Positions 46,329-55,919 of a DNA stretch of 64,000 nucleotides are shown piece by piece. Origin of the DNA: Sporosarcina sp. FSL K6-1522 (GTDB lineage: Bacteria; Bacillota; Bacilli; Bacillales_A; Planococcaceae); assembly GCF_038622445.1 (NCBI RefSeq), contig NZ_CP152019.1, positions 2,330,501 to 2,394,500 of the forward strand, in the 5' to 3' direction. A program made the position numbers and the translations under genes. The stretch's first letter is position 1, and the number at the start of each line of letters is the position of its first letter. The notes under the pieces were generated by a model, which did not search any database, was not told where the DNA came from, and was given only the letters and a program-made list of their open reading frames with translations.

Positions 46329-47755
46329 CGGGTGGCTTGTATTCAAGGCTCATTATTGCTTGTGCAATCCTTTTATCGGTTCTTTTGACTGGTCTTGGTA
46401 TCGTCCTAGGCCAGTTTTTCCCATTGTTTTCGAATGAGAGTGGCCTTGATTTGCAACGGAAATATTGGCTGTTCTTAATCGTTACATTAGTACTTGCATT
46501 TGTACTCGCATTTTTTATTGCGACAAGAATGATGTTGCAATATGCTCGACCGATTGATCAAGTAACAAAGACGGCTGTTCAAATTGCACGTGGAGATTAT
46601 TTAGCGAGAACACAGACTGATGAATTTGAGTTTGACAATGAGTTGGCTGTTGCTATTGATAAAATAGGGAATAATTTACAGGAAATGTCGATGCTACGAA
46701 CGATGGAAAAGGAAAGGCTGAAAACTTTAATTGAAAGTATGGGTAGCGGGTTGCTCATGTTTGGGCGTGAAGGATCTGTTAATTTATTAAATGGCGTATT
46801 TGAAAAAACATTTGGTTTTTCAAAGAGCGAGGTGATTGGCAAAACCTTTAAAAGTATTGGATTGCCTACAGATATTGAAAACCTAATCGAAGAAGTGTTT
46901 ATGACGGAACAAGTGCATGAAAAGCAAGTTCGAGTGGATGTAGGAGGGGTTAGTTCTTATATGAGTGTCTATGGTGCGCCTGTTATTGGCCATCATGGGA
47001 ATTGGCTTGGTATTATTGTTGTCCTACATGATATTACGAAACTGGTGCAGCTTGAAGAGGTTAGAAAAGATTTTGTCGCCAATGTATCCCATGAATTACG
47101 CACGCCTGTGACGTCTATTAAAGGTTTTACAGAGACATTATTGGATGGTGCGATGGAAGACCCTGTTATTTTAAAAGAATTTCTTGGCATTATTCAAAAG
47201 GAAAGTGATAGGCTGCATTACCTAATTGATGATTTGCTGGCATTGTCGGGGATGGAAAGAGACGGTTTTTCTTTACAGTTTACGGCTGTGAACTTGAATG
47301 CAGTTATTGAAGACGCGATTAGAGGGGTGTCGGGTAAATTAGAACGGAAGAGCATGGATGTTCTTGTCACGATACCAGATGATTTTATACTAGAGGCAGA
47401 TGCAGATCGACTGATTCAAGTGATGGTGAATTTATTATCGAATGCGATTAATTATTCAAAAGAGCAGACGAAAATCACGGTTACTGTGAAGAAGAGGCAG
47501 GACGATGCGGTGATTGAAGTGAGAGATGAGGGAATTGGTATTGCTCAATCAGAACTGCCGCGCCTATTTGAACGGTTTTACCGTGTGGATCGTGCGAGAA
47601 GTCGTGAGTCGGGTGGGACTGGCCTTGGTCTTGCGATTGTAAAGCATTTGGTTGAAGCGCATGGCGGTACAGTCGATGTGAAAAGTGTAATGGGGCAGGG
47701 GACGGCATTTCAAATTCGGATCCCAATGCAACAAGTAGAAAAACAATCCGTGTGA
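46325..47755 (+). CDS. phoR: Sensor histidine kinase PhoR
   Basis: A 476-residue membrane histidine kinase: TM1 at about 7-30, a loop of only about 15 residues, TM2 at about 47-68, HAMP, a PAS domain (about 125-225), HisKA with phospho-acceptor FVANVSHELRTPVTSIKGF, and HATPase (NLLSNAINYS, DEGIGI, GGTGLGLAIVKHLVEAHGG). It lacks the extracytoplasmic domain of roughly 100 residues of B. subtilis PhoR and is about 100 residues shorter. Overlaps phoP; identity rests on context. Confidence 0.92.
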   Translation: MTGGLYSRLIIACAILLSVLLTGLGIVLGQFFPLFSNESGLDLQRKYWLFLIVTLVLAFVLAFFIATRMMLQYARPIDQVTKTAVQIARGDYLARTQTDEFEFDNELAVAIDKIGNNLQEMSMLRTMEKERLKTLIESMGSGLLMFGREGSVNLLNGVFEKTFGFSKSEVIGKTFKSIGLPTDIENLIEEVFMTEQVHEKQVRVDVGGVSSYMSVYGAPVIGHHGNWLGIIVVLHDITKLVQLEEVRKDFVANVSHELRTPVTSIKGFTETLLDGAMEDPVILKEFLGIIQKESDRLHYLIDDLLALSGMERDGFSLQFTAVNLNAVIEDAIRGVSGKLERKSMDVLVTIPDDFILEADADRLIQVMVNLLSNAINYSKEQTKITVTVKKRQDDAVIEVRDEGIGIAQSELPRLFERFYRVDRARSRESGGTGLGLAIVKHLVEAHGGTVDVKSVMGQGTAFQIRIPMQQVEKQSV

Positions 47756-47770
47756 TGCGGATTGTTTTTC
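47741..47770 (+). terminator. Terminator of phoPR overlapping the phoR stop codon
   Basis: AAACAATCCG-TGTGATG-CGGATTGTTTTTC: the phoR TGA lies in the loop. A 10-base perfect stem with a T-run. Confidence 0.85.
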
Positions 47771-47858
47771 TTTTGCATGAAAATCACTCAATTATGAAAC
47801 TTTCAGCAATGGGTTACGTATAACGTATAGATACATAGAAAAAAGGAGGTCTTTTTAT

Positions 47859-48830
47859 ATGGGTACACGTCGGATTTTAATGACGGTTGGCATGTCGATA
47901 GCGGGACTCATACTACTTATTATTGCTTTTACAACTTGGTATACAGTAGATGAATCAGAACAGGCTGTTGTCATCACTTTCGGGAAAGCGGATACGACTG
48001 TAACGGATTCGGGGCTACATTTCAAACTTCCTTGGCCTGTTCAGCAAGTAGAACTACTGTCGAAAGAGACATTTAGTCTCCAATTTGGCTATAAGCAGGA
48101 TAAAAGCGGTGAGCTTGTTTCCTATGATAAAGAAACAAAAATGATTACGGGGGATGAATACATCGTCCTGACAGATTTAATTGTTCAATGGAAAATTACT
48201 GAACCTCAGAAGTATTTGTTTAATGCAGTTGATCCGCAAAAAATTCTGCATGACGCAACATCAGCATCGATACGTTCGGTTATCGGTAGTTCGACGATTG
48301 ATGCCGCATTAACGGATGGTAAAGCTGAAATTGAAGCGCAAACGCGTGAATTGCTAGCAACATTAGTAGAAAAATATGACATAGGACTCTCCATTCAAGG
48401 CGTTAAATTGCAAGACGTGGAGTTACCGAATGCAGAGGTTCGTGCCGCATTTACTGCCGTAACAGATGCGCGTGAGACGAAGAGTACGAAAGAAAACGAA
48501 GCATTGAAATATGTGAACCAAAAGAAACACGAAGCCGAGGGTGAGCGAGATGCCATTAAATCACGTGCACTTGGACAGAAAACCGAACGTATAGAACAAG
48601 CGCATGGGGACGTTGCACTTTTTAATAATCTATACACCGAATATGCGAAAAATAAGGCGATTACTCGACAACGACTGGTCCTCGAAACGCTGGAACAAGT
48701 ATTACCGAAAGCCAAAATTTATATTATGAACGACCAAGGCGAAACGGTGAAATACTTACCGTTACAGCAATTGGAAAATCAATTGCCGCCAGCAACAGAG
48801 GCGAAAAAAGAAGGGGGCGGAAACGAATGA
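47859..48830 (+). CDS. hflK: HflK-like SPFH membrane protein
   Basis: A 323-residue SPFH/band-7 protein with one N-terminal membrane anchor (about 7-28) and a long SPFH domain (VDESEQAVVITFGKADTTV; a coiled-coil-prone KENEALKYVNQKKHEAEGERDAI region in segments). It pairs with HflC to modulate the FtsH protease in bacteria that have both. It overlaps hflC by 4 bases. This pair is absent from the B. subtilis phoR-polA junction. Confidence 0.9.
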   Translation: MGTRRILMTVGMSIAGLILLIIAFTTWYTVDESEQAVVITFGKADTTVTDSGLHFKLPWPVQQVELLSKETFSLQFGYKQDKSGELVSYDKETKMITGDEYIVLTDLIVQWKITEPQKYLFNAVDPQKILHDATSASIRSVIGSSTIDAALTDGKAEIEAQTRELLATLVEKYDIGLSIQGVKLQDVELPNAEVRAAFTAVTDARETKSTKENEALKYVNQKKHEAEGERDAIKSRALGQKTERIEQAHGDVALFNNLYTEYAKNKAITRQRLVLETLEQVLPKAKIYIMNDQGETVKYLPLQQLENQLPPATEAKKEGGGNE

Positions 48831-49828
48831 CGAACGATAACAATCCTTTCAAAAGTATTGAAGAGAAATTTCTAGAGCGTCAACGAGCAAAACAGAAAAC
48901 GTCGGGTGAGGCGAAGGGTTCAAAATTGCCGAAAGCGCCAATGGATGTGAAAAAGTATGTGAAGCTGACCGTCATTTTAACAGCAATCTTTGCATTCGCG
49001 GTAATCCTTGTCGCAAATGTCTTTATCGTGAAGGAAAATGAATACCGTGTCGTTCGCCAATTCGGTGAAATCAAGCGCATTGTTGAGAAGCCGGGCTTCA
49101 ACATGAAAGTTCCATTCATTCAGAGTGTGACGACGTTACCGAAGAACCAAATGATTTATAATGTTACTGAATCAGAAATTAATACAAAAGATAAGAAGCG
49201 TATTATCATCGACAACTATGCTGTGTGGAAAATTACAGATCCCGGCAAAATGATTTCGAATGCACGTAATATTGTCAACGCCGAGGCGCGCATGCAAGAG
49301 TTCATCTACTCTGTTGTGCTTTCTGAGCTTGGACAGTTGGATTATGTGGATGTCGTCAATGATGAGAACTCATCTCGCGGAAGTTTGAATGATCGTGTAA
49401 CAGAGCGGGTCAATGCGTTTTTAGAGGACGGAAATTTTGGCATTGAAGTCGTGGACGTTCGTATGAAGCGGATTGATCTGCCAGAAGAAAACGAACAATC
49501 TATCTACACACGAATGATTTCGGAGCGTCAATCGAAAGCGCAATCTTACTTATCTGAAGGGGATGCAGCTAAAAGTCGTATTGAAGCGAATATCGATCGT
49601 GAAGTACAGGAAATGCTAGCAAAAGCAAAAAAAGAGGCTGCGATTATTCAAGCGGAAGGCGAATCGGAAGCGGCAAAAATTTATAATGATGCATTTTCGA
49701 AAGACCCGGAGTTTTATAATTTATACCGCACATTAGAGTCGTATTCTAAAACGATTGGGGAAGATACGATGATTATCATTCCGGCAAATTCACCTTATGC
49801 CAAAGTACTGACAGGTTATTTAGAATAA
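48827..49828 (+). CDS. hflC: HflC-like SPFH membrane protein
   Basis: A 333-residue SPFH protein with a cytoplasmic N-terminus (about 45 residues), a single membrane segment (about 47-66) and an SPFH domain (VKENEYRVVRQFGEIKRIVEKPGF; DVRMKRIDLPEENEQSIYTRM). Partner of the preceding HflK. Translationally coupled to it (ATGA). Confidence 0.92.
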   Translation: MTNDNNPFKSIEEKFLERQRAKQKTSGEAKGSKLPKAPMDVKKYVKLTVILTAIFAFAVILVANVFIVKENEYRVVRQFGEIKRIVEKPGFNMKVPFIQSVTTLPKNQMIYNVTESEINTKDKKRIIIDNYAVWKITDPGKMISNARNIVNAEARMQEFIYSVVLSELGQLDYVDVVNDENSSRGSLNDRVTERVNAFLEDGNFGIEVVDVRMKRIDLPEENEQSIYTRMISERQSKAQSYLSEGDAAKSRIEANIDREVQEMLAKAKKEAAIIQAEGESEAAKIYNDAFSKDPEFYNLYRTLESYSKTIGEDTMIIIPANSPYAKVLTGYLE

Positions 49829-49847
49829 GCATAGCCATCTACTGATG

Positions 49848-49904
49848 ACGTCATTTTCATGTATCCTTACCGCACAGCATGGTAAGATAAATGAAGATGA
49901 CGTT
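49848..49904 (+). terminator. Terminator of hflKC
   Basis: GATGACGTCATTTTCAT...ATGAAGATGACGTTTTT with an inner stem CTTACC/GGTAAG; long composite hairpin and T-run. Confidence 0.7.
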
Positions 49905-49988
49905 TTTAGATACGAAACGTAGTGAACGTAGGTCATTGTCTAGCATTTAGATGCCCTACGCTTTTCTAATGAATAGGAGTGAATGTAC

Positions 49989-52613
49989 GTGACGACGAAG
50001 AAAATCGTATTATTGGACGGCAATAGTCTTGCTTATCGAGCTTTTTTTGCCTTGCCTTTATTGACGAATGATAACGGAATCCATACGAACGCCGTGTATG
50101 GTTTTACGATGATGCTGCAAAACATTTTAGAGGATGAAAAACCGACACATATGCTTGTTGCATGGGATGCTGGTAAAACGACATTTAGACATACAACATA
50201 TGGTGAATACAAAGGTGGCCGTCAAAAAACGCCGCCGGAATTATCCGAGCAATTCCCATATTTGCGCAAGCTGCTGGAAGCTTATAATATTCCGCAATAT
50301 GAATTGGATCAATACGAGGCGGATGACATCATTGGAACGCTCAGTAAAGTAGGAGACGCAGATGGAGCGGAAGTAGTCGTTATTTCAGGCGACAAGGACT
50401 TAACGCAACTAGCAAGTGATCGTACAACGGTGTTCATTACCCGAAAAGGGATGACGGATATTGAGAAATATACGCCTGAGCATGTTATGGAGAAGTACGG
50501 TATTGAGCCACATCAAATTATTGACATGAAAGGCTTAATGGGCGACGCATCGGACAATATTCCAGGTGTACCAGGTGTCGGCGAGAAAACGGCGCTAAAA
50601 CTGTTAAAGGAATACGGCTCCGTTGAAAATGTCTACAAATCGCTGGATGCGATTACGGCGAAAAAACTGAACCAAAACTTAACGGAAAACGAAGCACAAG
50701 CGTTCATGAGTAAAGAGCTGGCGACGATTGAAGTGAATGCTCCGATTACGATTGCGGTTAATGATCTGACGTATGCAGGTCCAGATATGGACAAGGTGGT
50801 TGGGATTTATCAAGAATTGAAGTTCAAAACACTTCTTGAAAAAATAGCACCACAAGCTGCTGAAGAACCGCAAGAGGCCATTGATATTGTCGTTGCTTCT
50901 GAGCTGACGGATGCCGATTTAGCGGAGGAAATGGCCGTTCATATTGAAATGATGGATGAGACGTATTTGACTGCGGATATTTTAGGCATCAGTTTAGCAA
51001 CGGACAAACAGGTAATCTTTGTGCCACATACGGTGGCGAAGGAATCGCCGGCGTTCAAAAAGTGGCTGGAAGATGCTTCGAATAAGAAATATACATCTGA
51101 TTCTAAGGCGGCTATTGCTTCGCTTGCGCGAATGGGTATCACAGCAGACGGTTTTGCCTTCGATTTCCTATTAGCGACGTATATTGTCAATCCATCTGCT
51201 ACCTTTACAGATGTTGCTTCAATTACGCGTGCATTTGACTATACAGACGTTCAATCAGATGAAGTGATCTATGGCAAAGGTGCAAAGAAGGCTGTGCCAG
51301 CTGATGAGGTGATCGCTGAGCATGCGGGTCGCAAAGCGCTTGCAGTTTGGAAGTTGCGTTCGGTTATTGAACAGAAATTGCAAGATAATGATCTGTACGA
51401 CCTCTATCATGAAATCGAGCTACCGTTAGCTAAAATTTTAAGCAAAATGGAAACGACAGGCGTTAAAACCGATTTACGGGTATTGCAAGAAATAGGCGTT
51501 CATCTGTCTGCCAAATTAGCAGAGTTAGAAGCAGCTATTTACGAGGCGGCGGGTGAGACATTTAATATTAATTCGCCGAAACAGCTAGGAGTTATTTTGT
51601 TTGAAAAAATTGGACTGACGCCGATTAAAAAAACGAAAACCGGTTACTCAACTGCTGCGGATGTACTAGAGAAGTTGGAAAAAGAACATGAAGTGATTGG
51701 TTTGATTTTAACGTATCGACAGCTTGGTAAATTGAACTCAACCTATATTGAAGGGTTATCGAAAGAAATTCATGAAGACGGGAAAATTCATACAACGTAT
51801 CAGCAGGCATTGACGACAACAGGAAGACTTAGTTCCATTCATCCAAACTTGCAAAACATTCCTGTTCGCTTAGAAGAAGGCCGCAAAATTCGAGCGGCGT
51901 TTGTCCCATCTGAACCAGGTTGGTATTTGTTTGCTGCGGACTATTCGCAAATCGAATTGCGTGTACTTGCACATATGTCGCAGGATGAAAAGCTTATGGA
52001 AGCATTCCGAGAAGGTGCAGACATTCATACGAAGACGGCAATGGATGTCTTTGGTGTAGAACAAGATGCGGTAACATCGGACATGCGGAGAGCAGCGAAA
52101 GCCGTAAACTTTGGGATTGTCTATGGTATTAGTGATTATGGTCTGTCACAAAACTTGGATATCACGAGGAAAGAGGCTGCGAAATTCATTGACACGTATT
52201 TGAATAGCTTTCCGGGTGTTAAACAATATATGGATGACATTGTGGCAGATGCCAAGCTAAAAGGGTATGTGACGACATTGTTGAATAGACGCCGCTATTT
52301 GCCGGAAATCACAAGTTCGAATTTCAACTTGAGAAGTTTTGCGGAGCGCACAGCGATGAATACACCGATTCAAGGAAGCGCTGCGGATATTATTAAAAAA
52401 GCAATGATTGATATGGCGGCAAGGCTTGAAGCGGAAGGGATGCAGACACGTATGCTCCTCCAAGTACATGATGAGCTGATCTTTGAAGCACCCGAAGAGG
52501 AAATTGAAAAACTGAAAGAAATTGTACCCGAAGTGATGGAATCTGCATTAACGCTCGACGTCCCGTTAAAAGTGGATTGGGCGTTCGGATTGTCTTGGTA
52601 TGACACGAAGTGA
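49989..52613 (+). CDS. polA: DNA polymerase I
   Basis: An 874-residue family A polymerase. N-terminal 5' nuclease (about 1-290; DGNSLAYRAFFALP, EADDIIGTLS, GDKDLTQL, GLMGDASDNIPGVPGVGEKTA). The 3'-5' exonuclease domain (about 300-465) lacks the catalytic DEDD residues, as in other Bacillus-type Pol I. Polymerase motifs A (AADYSQIELRVLAH), B/O-helix (RRAAKAVNFGIVYGIS) and C (LLQVHDELIFEAP) are intact. GTG at 49989 is chosen: AGGAG is 9 bases upstream, while ATG 49983 is too close. Operon polA-mutM-coaE. Confidence 0.96.
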   Translation: MTTKKIVLLDGNSLAYRAFFALPLLTNDNGIHTNAVYGFTMMLQNILEDEKPTHMLVAWDAGKTTFRHTTYGEYKGGRQKTPPELSEQFPYLRKLLEAYNIPQYELDQYEADDIIGTLSKVGDADGAEVVVISGDKDLTQLASDRTTVFITRKGMTDIEKYTPEHVMEKYGIEPHQIIDMKGLMGDASDNIPGVPGVGEKTALKLLKEYGSVENVYKSLDAITAKKLNQNLTENEAQAFMSKELATIEVNAPITIAVNDLTYAGPDMDKVVGIYQELKFKTLLEKIAPQAAEEPQEAIDIVVASELTDADLAEEMAVHIEMMDETYLTADILGISLATDKQVIFVPHTVAKESPAFKKWLEDASNKKYTSDSKAAIASLARMGITADGFAFDFLLATYIVNPSATFTDVASITRAFDYTDVQSDEVIYGKGAKKAVPADEVIAEHAGRKALAVWKLRSVIEQKLQDNDLYDLYHEIELPLAKILSKMETTGVKTDLRVLQEIGVHLSAKLAELEAAIYEAAGETFNINSPKQLGVILFEKIGLTPIKKTKTGYSTAADVLEKLEKEHEVIGLILTYRQLGKLNSTYIEGLSKEIHEDGKIHTTYQQALTTTGRLSSIHPNLQNIPVRLEEGRKIRAAFVPSEPGWYLFAADYSQIELRVLAHMSQDEKLMEAFREGADIHTKTAMDVFGVEQDAVTSDMRRAAKAVNFGIVYGISDYGLSQNLDITRKEAAKFIDTYLNSFPGVKQYMDDIVADAKLKGYVTTLLNRRRYLPEITSSNFNLRSFAERTAMNTPIQGSAADIIKKAMIDMAARLEAEGMQTRMLLQVHDELIFEAPEEEIEKLKEIVPEVMESALTLDVPLKVDWAFGLSWYDTK

Positions 52614-52622
52614 GGGAAAAGT

Positions 52623-53495
52623 ATGCCTGAGTTACCAGAGGTAGAAGGAGTTGTCCGTGCGTTAGCACCTGCAGCAACAGGTAGGACGATTCGGGAAGTC
52701 ACGATTTCGGATATTGTAATTCAATCGAAGCAGCTTGGGAAAGAAGCGGTGTTAAAGGGAATTACAACCGAAGACTTTATTGTTGAGATGGCAGGTATGA
52801 TGATTAAAGACATCACACGCCGTAGTAAGTATATTTATTTTCATTTGCTGAAAGATGGTAACGAGTGTTTGCTCGTTAGCCATCTTGGCATGACAGGCGC
52901 ATGGTTTACAGTTGCGTCGCTGGAAGAGATTACAGAGCTGAAATTCCGCAAGCACGCACATGTTATTTTTACGATGGAAGACGGAGGATTGCTTGTTTAT
53001 TCGGATATCCGACGCTTTGGGGAAGTGCGGCTCGTTGGTTGCGAAGCGGATCATCCGCCGTTATTGAAAATGGCGCCAGAACCGTTTGATGCGGAAGCGT
53101 GCCAGCATTTTCTGGATATGGCGGCGACGCCGAAGTATGCACGAAAGCCTATTAAAGAAGTTATTATGGATGGACAAGTGATCTCGGGCTGCGGCAATAT
53201 TTACGCAACAGAAGCGCTTTTTAAAATGGCGATGCATCCAGCGCGGGTGACTGAACAGGTAAGTTTAAAGTGGAAAAAAGAGCTATTCGCAGTGATTGTC
53301 GCGATTTTACAGGAAAGCATTGATGCAGGAGGAAGCTCGATTTCCGATTATCGCAATATCAATGGAGAGGCGGGCACGATGCAAGACCGGCTCAAAATGT
53401 ATGGCCGAAAAATCTGTTTTGCGTGTGGAGTTTCTACGGAAAGCATGAAAATTGCGGGCAGGACTTCGGTTTATTGCCCAGACTGTCAGAAATAA
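52623..53495 (+). CDS. mutM: Formamidopyrimidine-DNA glycosylase
   Basis: A 290-residue Fpg/MutM that removes 8-oxoguanine. Catalytic N-terminus MPELPEVEGVV (Pro2, Glu3), the lysine region and a C-terminal zinc finger CFACGVSTESMKIAGRTS...YCPDCQ are present. It starts 9 bases after polA and precedes coaE by 12 bases. Confidence 0.97.
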   Translation: MPELPEVEGVVRALAPAATGRTIREVTISDIVIQSKQLGKEAVLKGITTEDFIVEMAGMMIKDITRRSKYIYFHLLKDGNECLLVSHLGMTGAWFTVASLEEITELKFRKHAHVIFTMEDGGLLVYSDIRRFGEVRLVGCEADHPPLLKMAPEPFDAEACQHFLDMAATPKYARKPIKEVIMDGQVISGCGNIYATEALFKMAMHPARVTEQVSLKWKKELFAVIVAILQESIDAGGSSISDYRNINGEAGTMQDRLKMYGRKICFACGVSTESMKIAGRTSVYCPDCQK

Positions 53496-53507
53496 GGGGG
53501 ATGGCAT

Positions 53508-54104
53508 ATGATCATTGGATTGACGGGGAGTATTGCGAGTGGCAAGAGTACAGTTGCCGAGATGTTGAAGGATAGAGGATTTCCGATTGTTGATGCGGAT
53601 GCCGTCGCTCGGCTTGTTGTTGAGCCAGGTAGCCCGGTGTTAGCCGAAATTCGCAAGCAATTTGGTGAGGAAGTCATCCAGGTGGATGGGAGGTTAAATC
53701 GGGAAAAGCTTGGTGAACGAATTTTTAATGATGCAGAAGAACGTAGCAAACTGAACGGCATCATTCATCCAGCGATACGCCAAGAAATGATAAGGCAAAA
53801 GGAAGAGTGGCTACAAAATGGAGCACAGACGGTCATTATGGATATCCCTCTGCTGTTTGAAAGCAAGCTTCAATCATTTGTAGAGAAGATCATTGTCGTA
53901 TCGGTAACACCGGAAATTCAAAAAGAACGGCTTATTCAGCGAAATGTGTTATCGGAAGAAGAAGCCGATGCCCGAATTCGTTCACAATTGTCTGTTGCAG
54001 AGAAAGAGCGTGGCGCAGATGCGGTGCTATATAACAATGGTACTATAGAAGATACGGAAAGGCAGCTTGTAGAAACCTTGTTAGAATGGGATTTGCAACC
54101 TTGA
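53508..54104 (+). CDS. coaE: Dephospho-CoA kinase
   Basis: A 198-residue kinase for the last step of CoA synthesis. P-loop GLTGSIASGKST, then DADAVARLVVEPG and IPLLFESKLQ. Third gene of polA-mutM-coaE; ATG follows AAGGGGG. Confidence 0.96.
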   Translation: MIIGLTGSIASGKSTVAEMLKDRGFPIVDADAVARLVVEPGSPVLAEIRKQFGEEVIQVDGRLNREKLGERIFNDAEERSKLNGIIHPAIRQEMIRQKEEWLQNGAQTVIMDIPLLFESKLQSFVEKIIVVSVTPEIQKERLIQRNVLSEEEADARIRSQLSVAEKERGADAVLYNNGTIEDTERQLVETLLEWDLQP

Positions 54105-54149
54105 AGCGTATTCTGAAAAATTGAACTTCGTGAATGTACTCACAAACGC

Positions 54150-54177
54150 TTGGTTCTTGCATAAAATGTGTTATACT
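54150..54177 (+). promoter_or_regulatory. gapB promoter
   Basis: TTGGTT, 16 bases, TG-extended TATACT. Lies in the 126-base gap after coaE, so gapB has its own transcript. Confidence 0.6.
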
Positions 54178-54230
54178 AATTAACGAATAGCATATAAAAA
54201 GTATAACATACATGCGAGAGGACGGATTTT

Positions 54231-55253
54231 ATGACTACTTCTATAGCGATTAATGGGTTCGGACGAATTGGGCGGATGGTGTTCCGTCAAATGATTACTG
54301 AGGAAGAGGTTACGGTTGTCGCAATTAATGCGTCATATCCACCTGAAACACTTGCTCATCTTATAAAGTATGACACAAATCACGGACCATTTGCTGGGGA
54401 AGTTCTTGTAGAAAAAAATGCGCTCGTTGTTAATGGAAAACGTGTAATGATCGTTGCAGACCGTGATCCACTGAACTTACCTTGGAAAGAGCTTGGTGTC
54501 GATATCGTCATTGAAGCGACAGGTAAATTTAATTCGCGAGATAAAGCAGCACTACACCTTGAAGCAGGTGCGAAAAAAGTAATTATCTCTGCGCCTGGTA
54601 CGAATGAGGATGTTACGATTGTACTTGGTGTCAACGACGATAAGCTCGATATTGACAAGCATGATGTAATCTCAAACGCAAGCTGTACAACAAACTGTTT
54701 AGCGCCGGTTGCAAAAGTGTTGAATGATACATTTGGTATCGTTAACGGTCTCATGACAACCGTACATGCCTTCACAAATGATCAAAAAAACTTGGATAAT
54801 CCACATAAGGATCTTCGCCGTGCACGTGCATGTGCGCAGTCTATTATTCCGACTTCTACAGGAGCAGCAAAAGCATTGTCGCTTGTGCTACCTGAACTTG
54901 AAGGGAAAATTCATGGAATGGCTTTGCGTGTTCCAACACCGAATGTCTCACTTGTTGACCTTGTCGTTGACTTGGAAGAAGATGTGACAGTTGAAGCAGT
55001 AAACCAAGCATTCCAAAAGGCTTCTGAAGGAGCAATGGCGGGTATTCTTCGTTTCACAACAGAGCCGCTTGTGTCTATTGACTTTAATACAACGACGGAA
55101 TCTGCAACGATTGATGGCCTTTCAACTATCGTTATGGGAGACCGCAAAGTGAAAGTACTTGCATGGTATGATAATGAGTGGGGTTATTCTGCACGCGTTG
55201 TCGATTTAGCGAAAAAAGTTGCGCTTGGATTACAAGCGAAAGTGCACGCTTAA
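54231..55253 (+). CDS. gapB: Glyceraldehyde-3-phosphate dehydrogenase, GapB type
   Basis: A 340-residue GAPDH with catalytic Cys in SNASCTTNCLAPVAKVL and the GFGRIGRMVFRQ Rossmann loop. Its place between coaE and nrdR and its sequence (VVAINASYPPETLAHLIKYDTNHG) fit GapB, the NADP-preferring gluconeogenic isoenzyme. This would be needed for growth on C2 units such as AEP-derived acetyl-CoA. No glycolytic gapA is in the window. Confidence 0.93.
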   Translation: MTTSIAINGFGRIGRMVFRQMITEEEVTVVAINASYPPETLAHLIKYDTNHGPFAGEVLVEKNALVVNGKRVMIVADRDPLNLPWKELGVDIVIEATGKFNSRDKAALHLEAGAKKVIISAPGTNEDVTIVLGVNDDKLDIDKHDVISNASCTTNCLAPVAKVLNDTFGIVNGLMTTVHAFTNDQKNLDNPHKDLRRARACAQSIIPTSTGAAKALSLVLPELEGKIHGMALRVPTPNVSLVDLVVDLEEDVTVEAVNQAFQKASEGAMAGILRFTTEPLVSIDFNTTTESATIDGLSTIVMGDRKVKVLAWYDNEWGYSARVVDLAKKVALGLQAKVHA

Positions 55254-55264
55254 TAACTACTAGA

Positions 55265-55308
55265 GAACGTCCAGAGGTCGAACTGTCGACTTCCTGGGCG
55301 TTTTTATT
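55265..55308 (+). terminator. Terminator of gapB
   Basis: AACGTCCAGAGGTCGA...TCGACTTCCTGGGCGTTTTTATTT, a long hairpin with a small bulge and T-run. Confidence 0.8.
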
Positions 55309-55424
55309 TCGACCTCAAGGATCAAATTACTCAAAATCGCATTCTTTACGCTCGATAGCGATTTTTTGATCAGTATTCTGTTATAATCAATAGTATATAT
55401 ACGGAAAAGCGGAGGATACAAAAA

Positions 55425-55886
55425 ATGAAATGTCCAGCTTGCCAATACAATGGCACCCGGGTGATTGATTCTAGACCGGCGGAAGAAAATCGATCGATAC
55501 GTCGTCGCAGGGAATGTGAACAATGTGCATTCCGTTTTACAACATTTGAAAAAGTAGAGGATACGCCCTTAATTGTTGTGAAAAAGGAAGGGTCTCGGGA
55601 AGAATTTAGTGGAGAGAAAGTACTCAGAGGGCTTATTCGTGCATGTGAAAAACGCCCGGTATCTCTTGAGGATTTAAAAAATATTGTTTATACGATTGAA
55701 AAAGATTTAAGAAGTGCTAGTGTTACGGAAATCAAATCGGATGAAGTTGGAGAATTAGTAATGGAATTATTAGCGGATGTCGATGAAGTCGCATACGTTC
55801 GCTTTGCGTCGGTTTATCGTGAATATAAGGACATCACTGTTTTTATCGATGAGCTTCAGAAGTTGCAGAAACGAACAAAGAACTAA
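55425..55886 (+). CDS. nrdR: Transcriptional repressor NrdR
   Basis: A 153-residue NrdR, which represses ribonucleotide reductase genes in response to ATP/dATP. Zinc ribbon [15 protein letters not shown]...[15 protein letters not shown] and an ATP-cone domain ([20 protein letters not shown]). A TG-extended TATAAT lies about 30 bases upstream of the gene. Followed by dnaB as in B. subtilis. Confidence 0.96.
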   Translation: MKCPACQYNGTRVIDSRPAEENRSIRRRRECEQCAFRFTTFEKVEDTPLIVVKKEGSREEFSGEKVLRGLIRACEKRPVSLEDLKNIVYTIEKDLRSASVTEIKSDEVGELVMELLADVDEVAYVRFASVYREYKDITVFIDELQKLQKRTKN

Positions 55887-55919
55887 TGTGTACTATTCAT
55901 AAAGAAAGGAAGCGTATGA

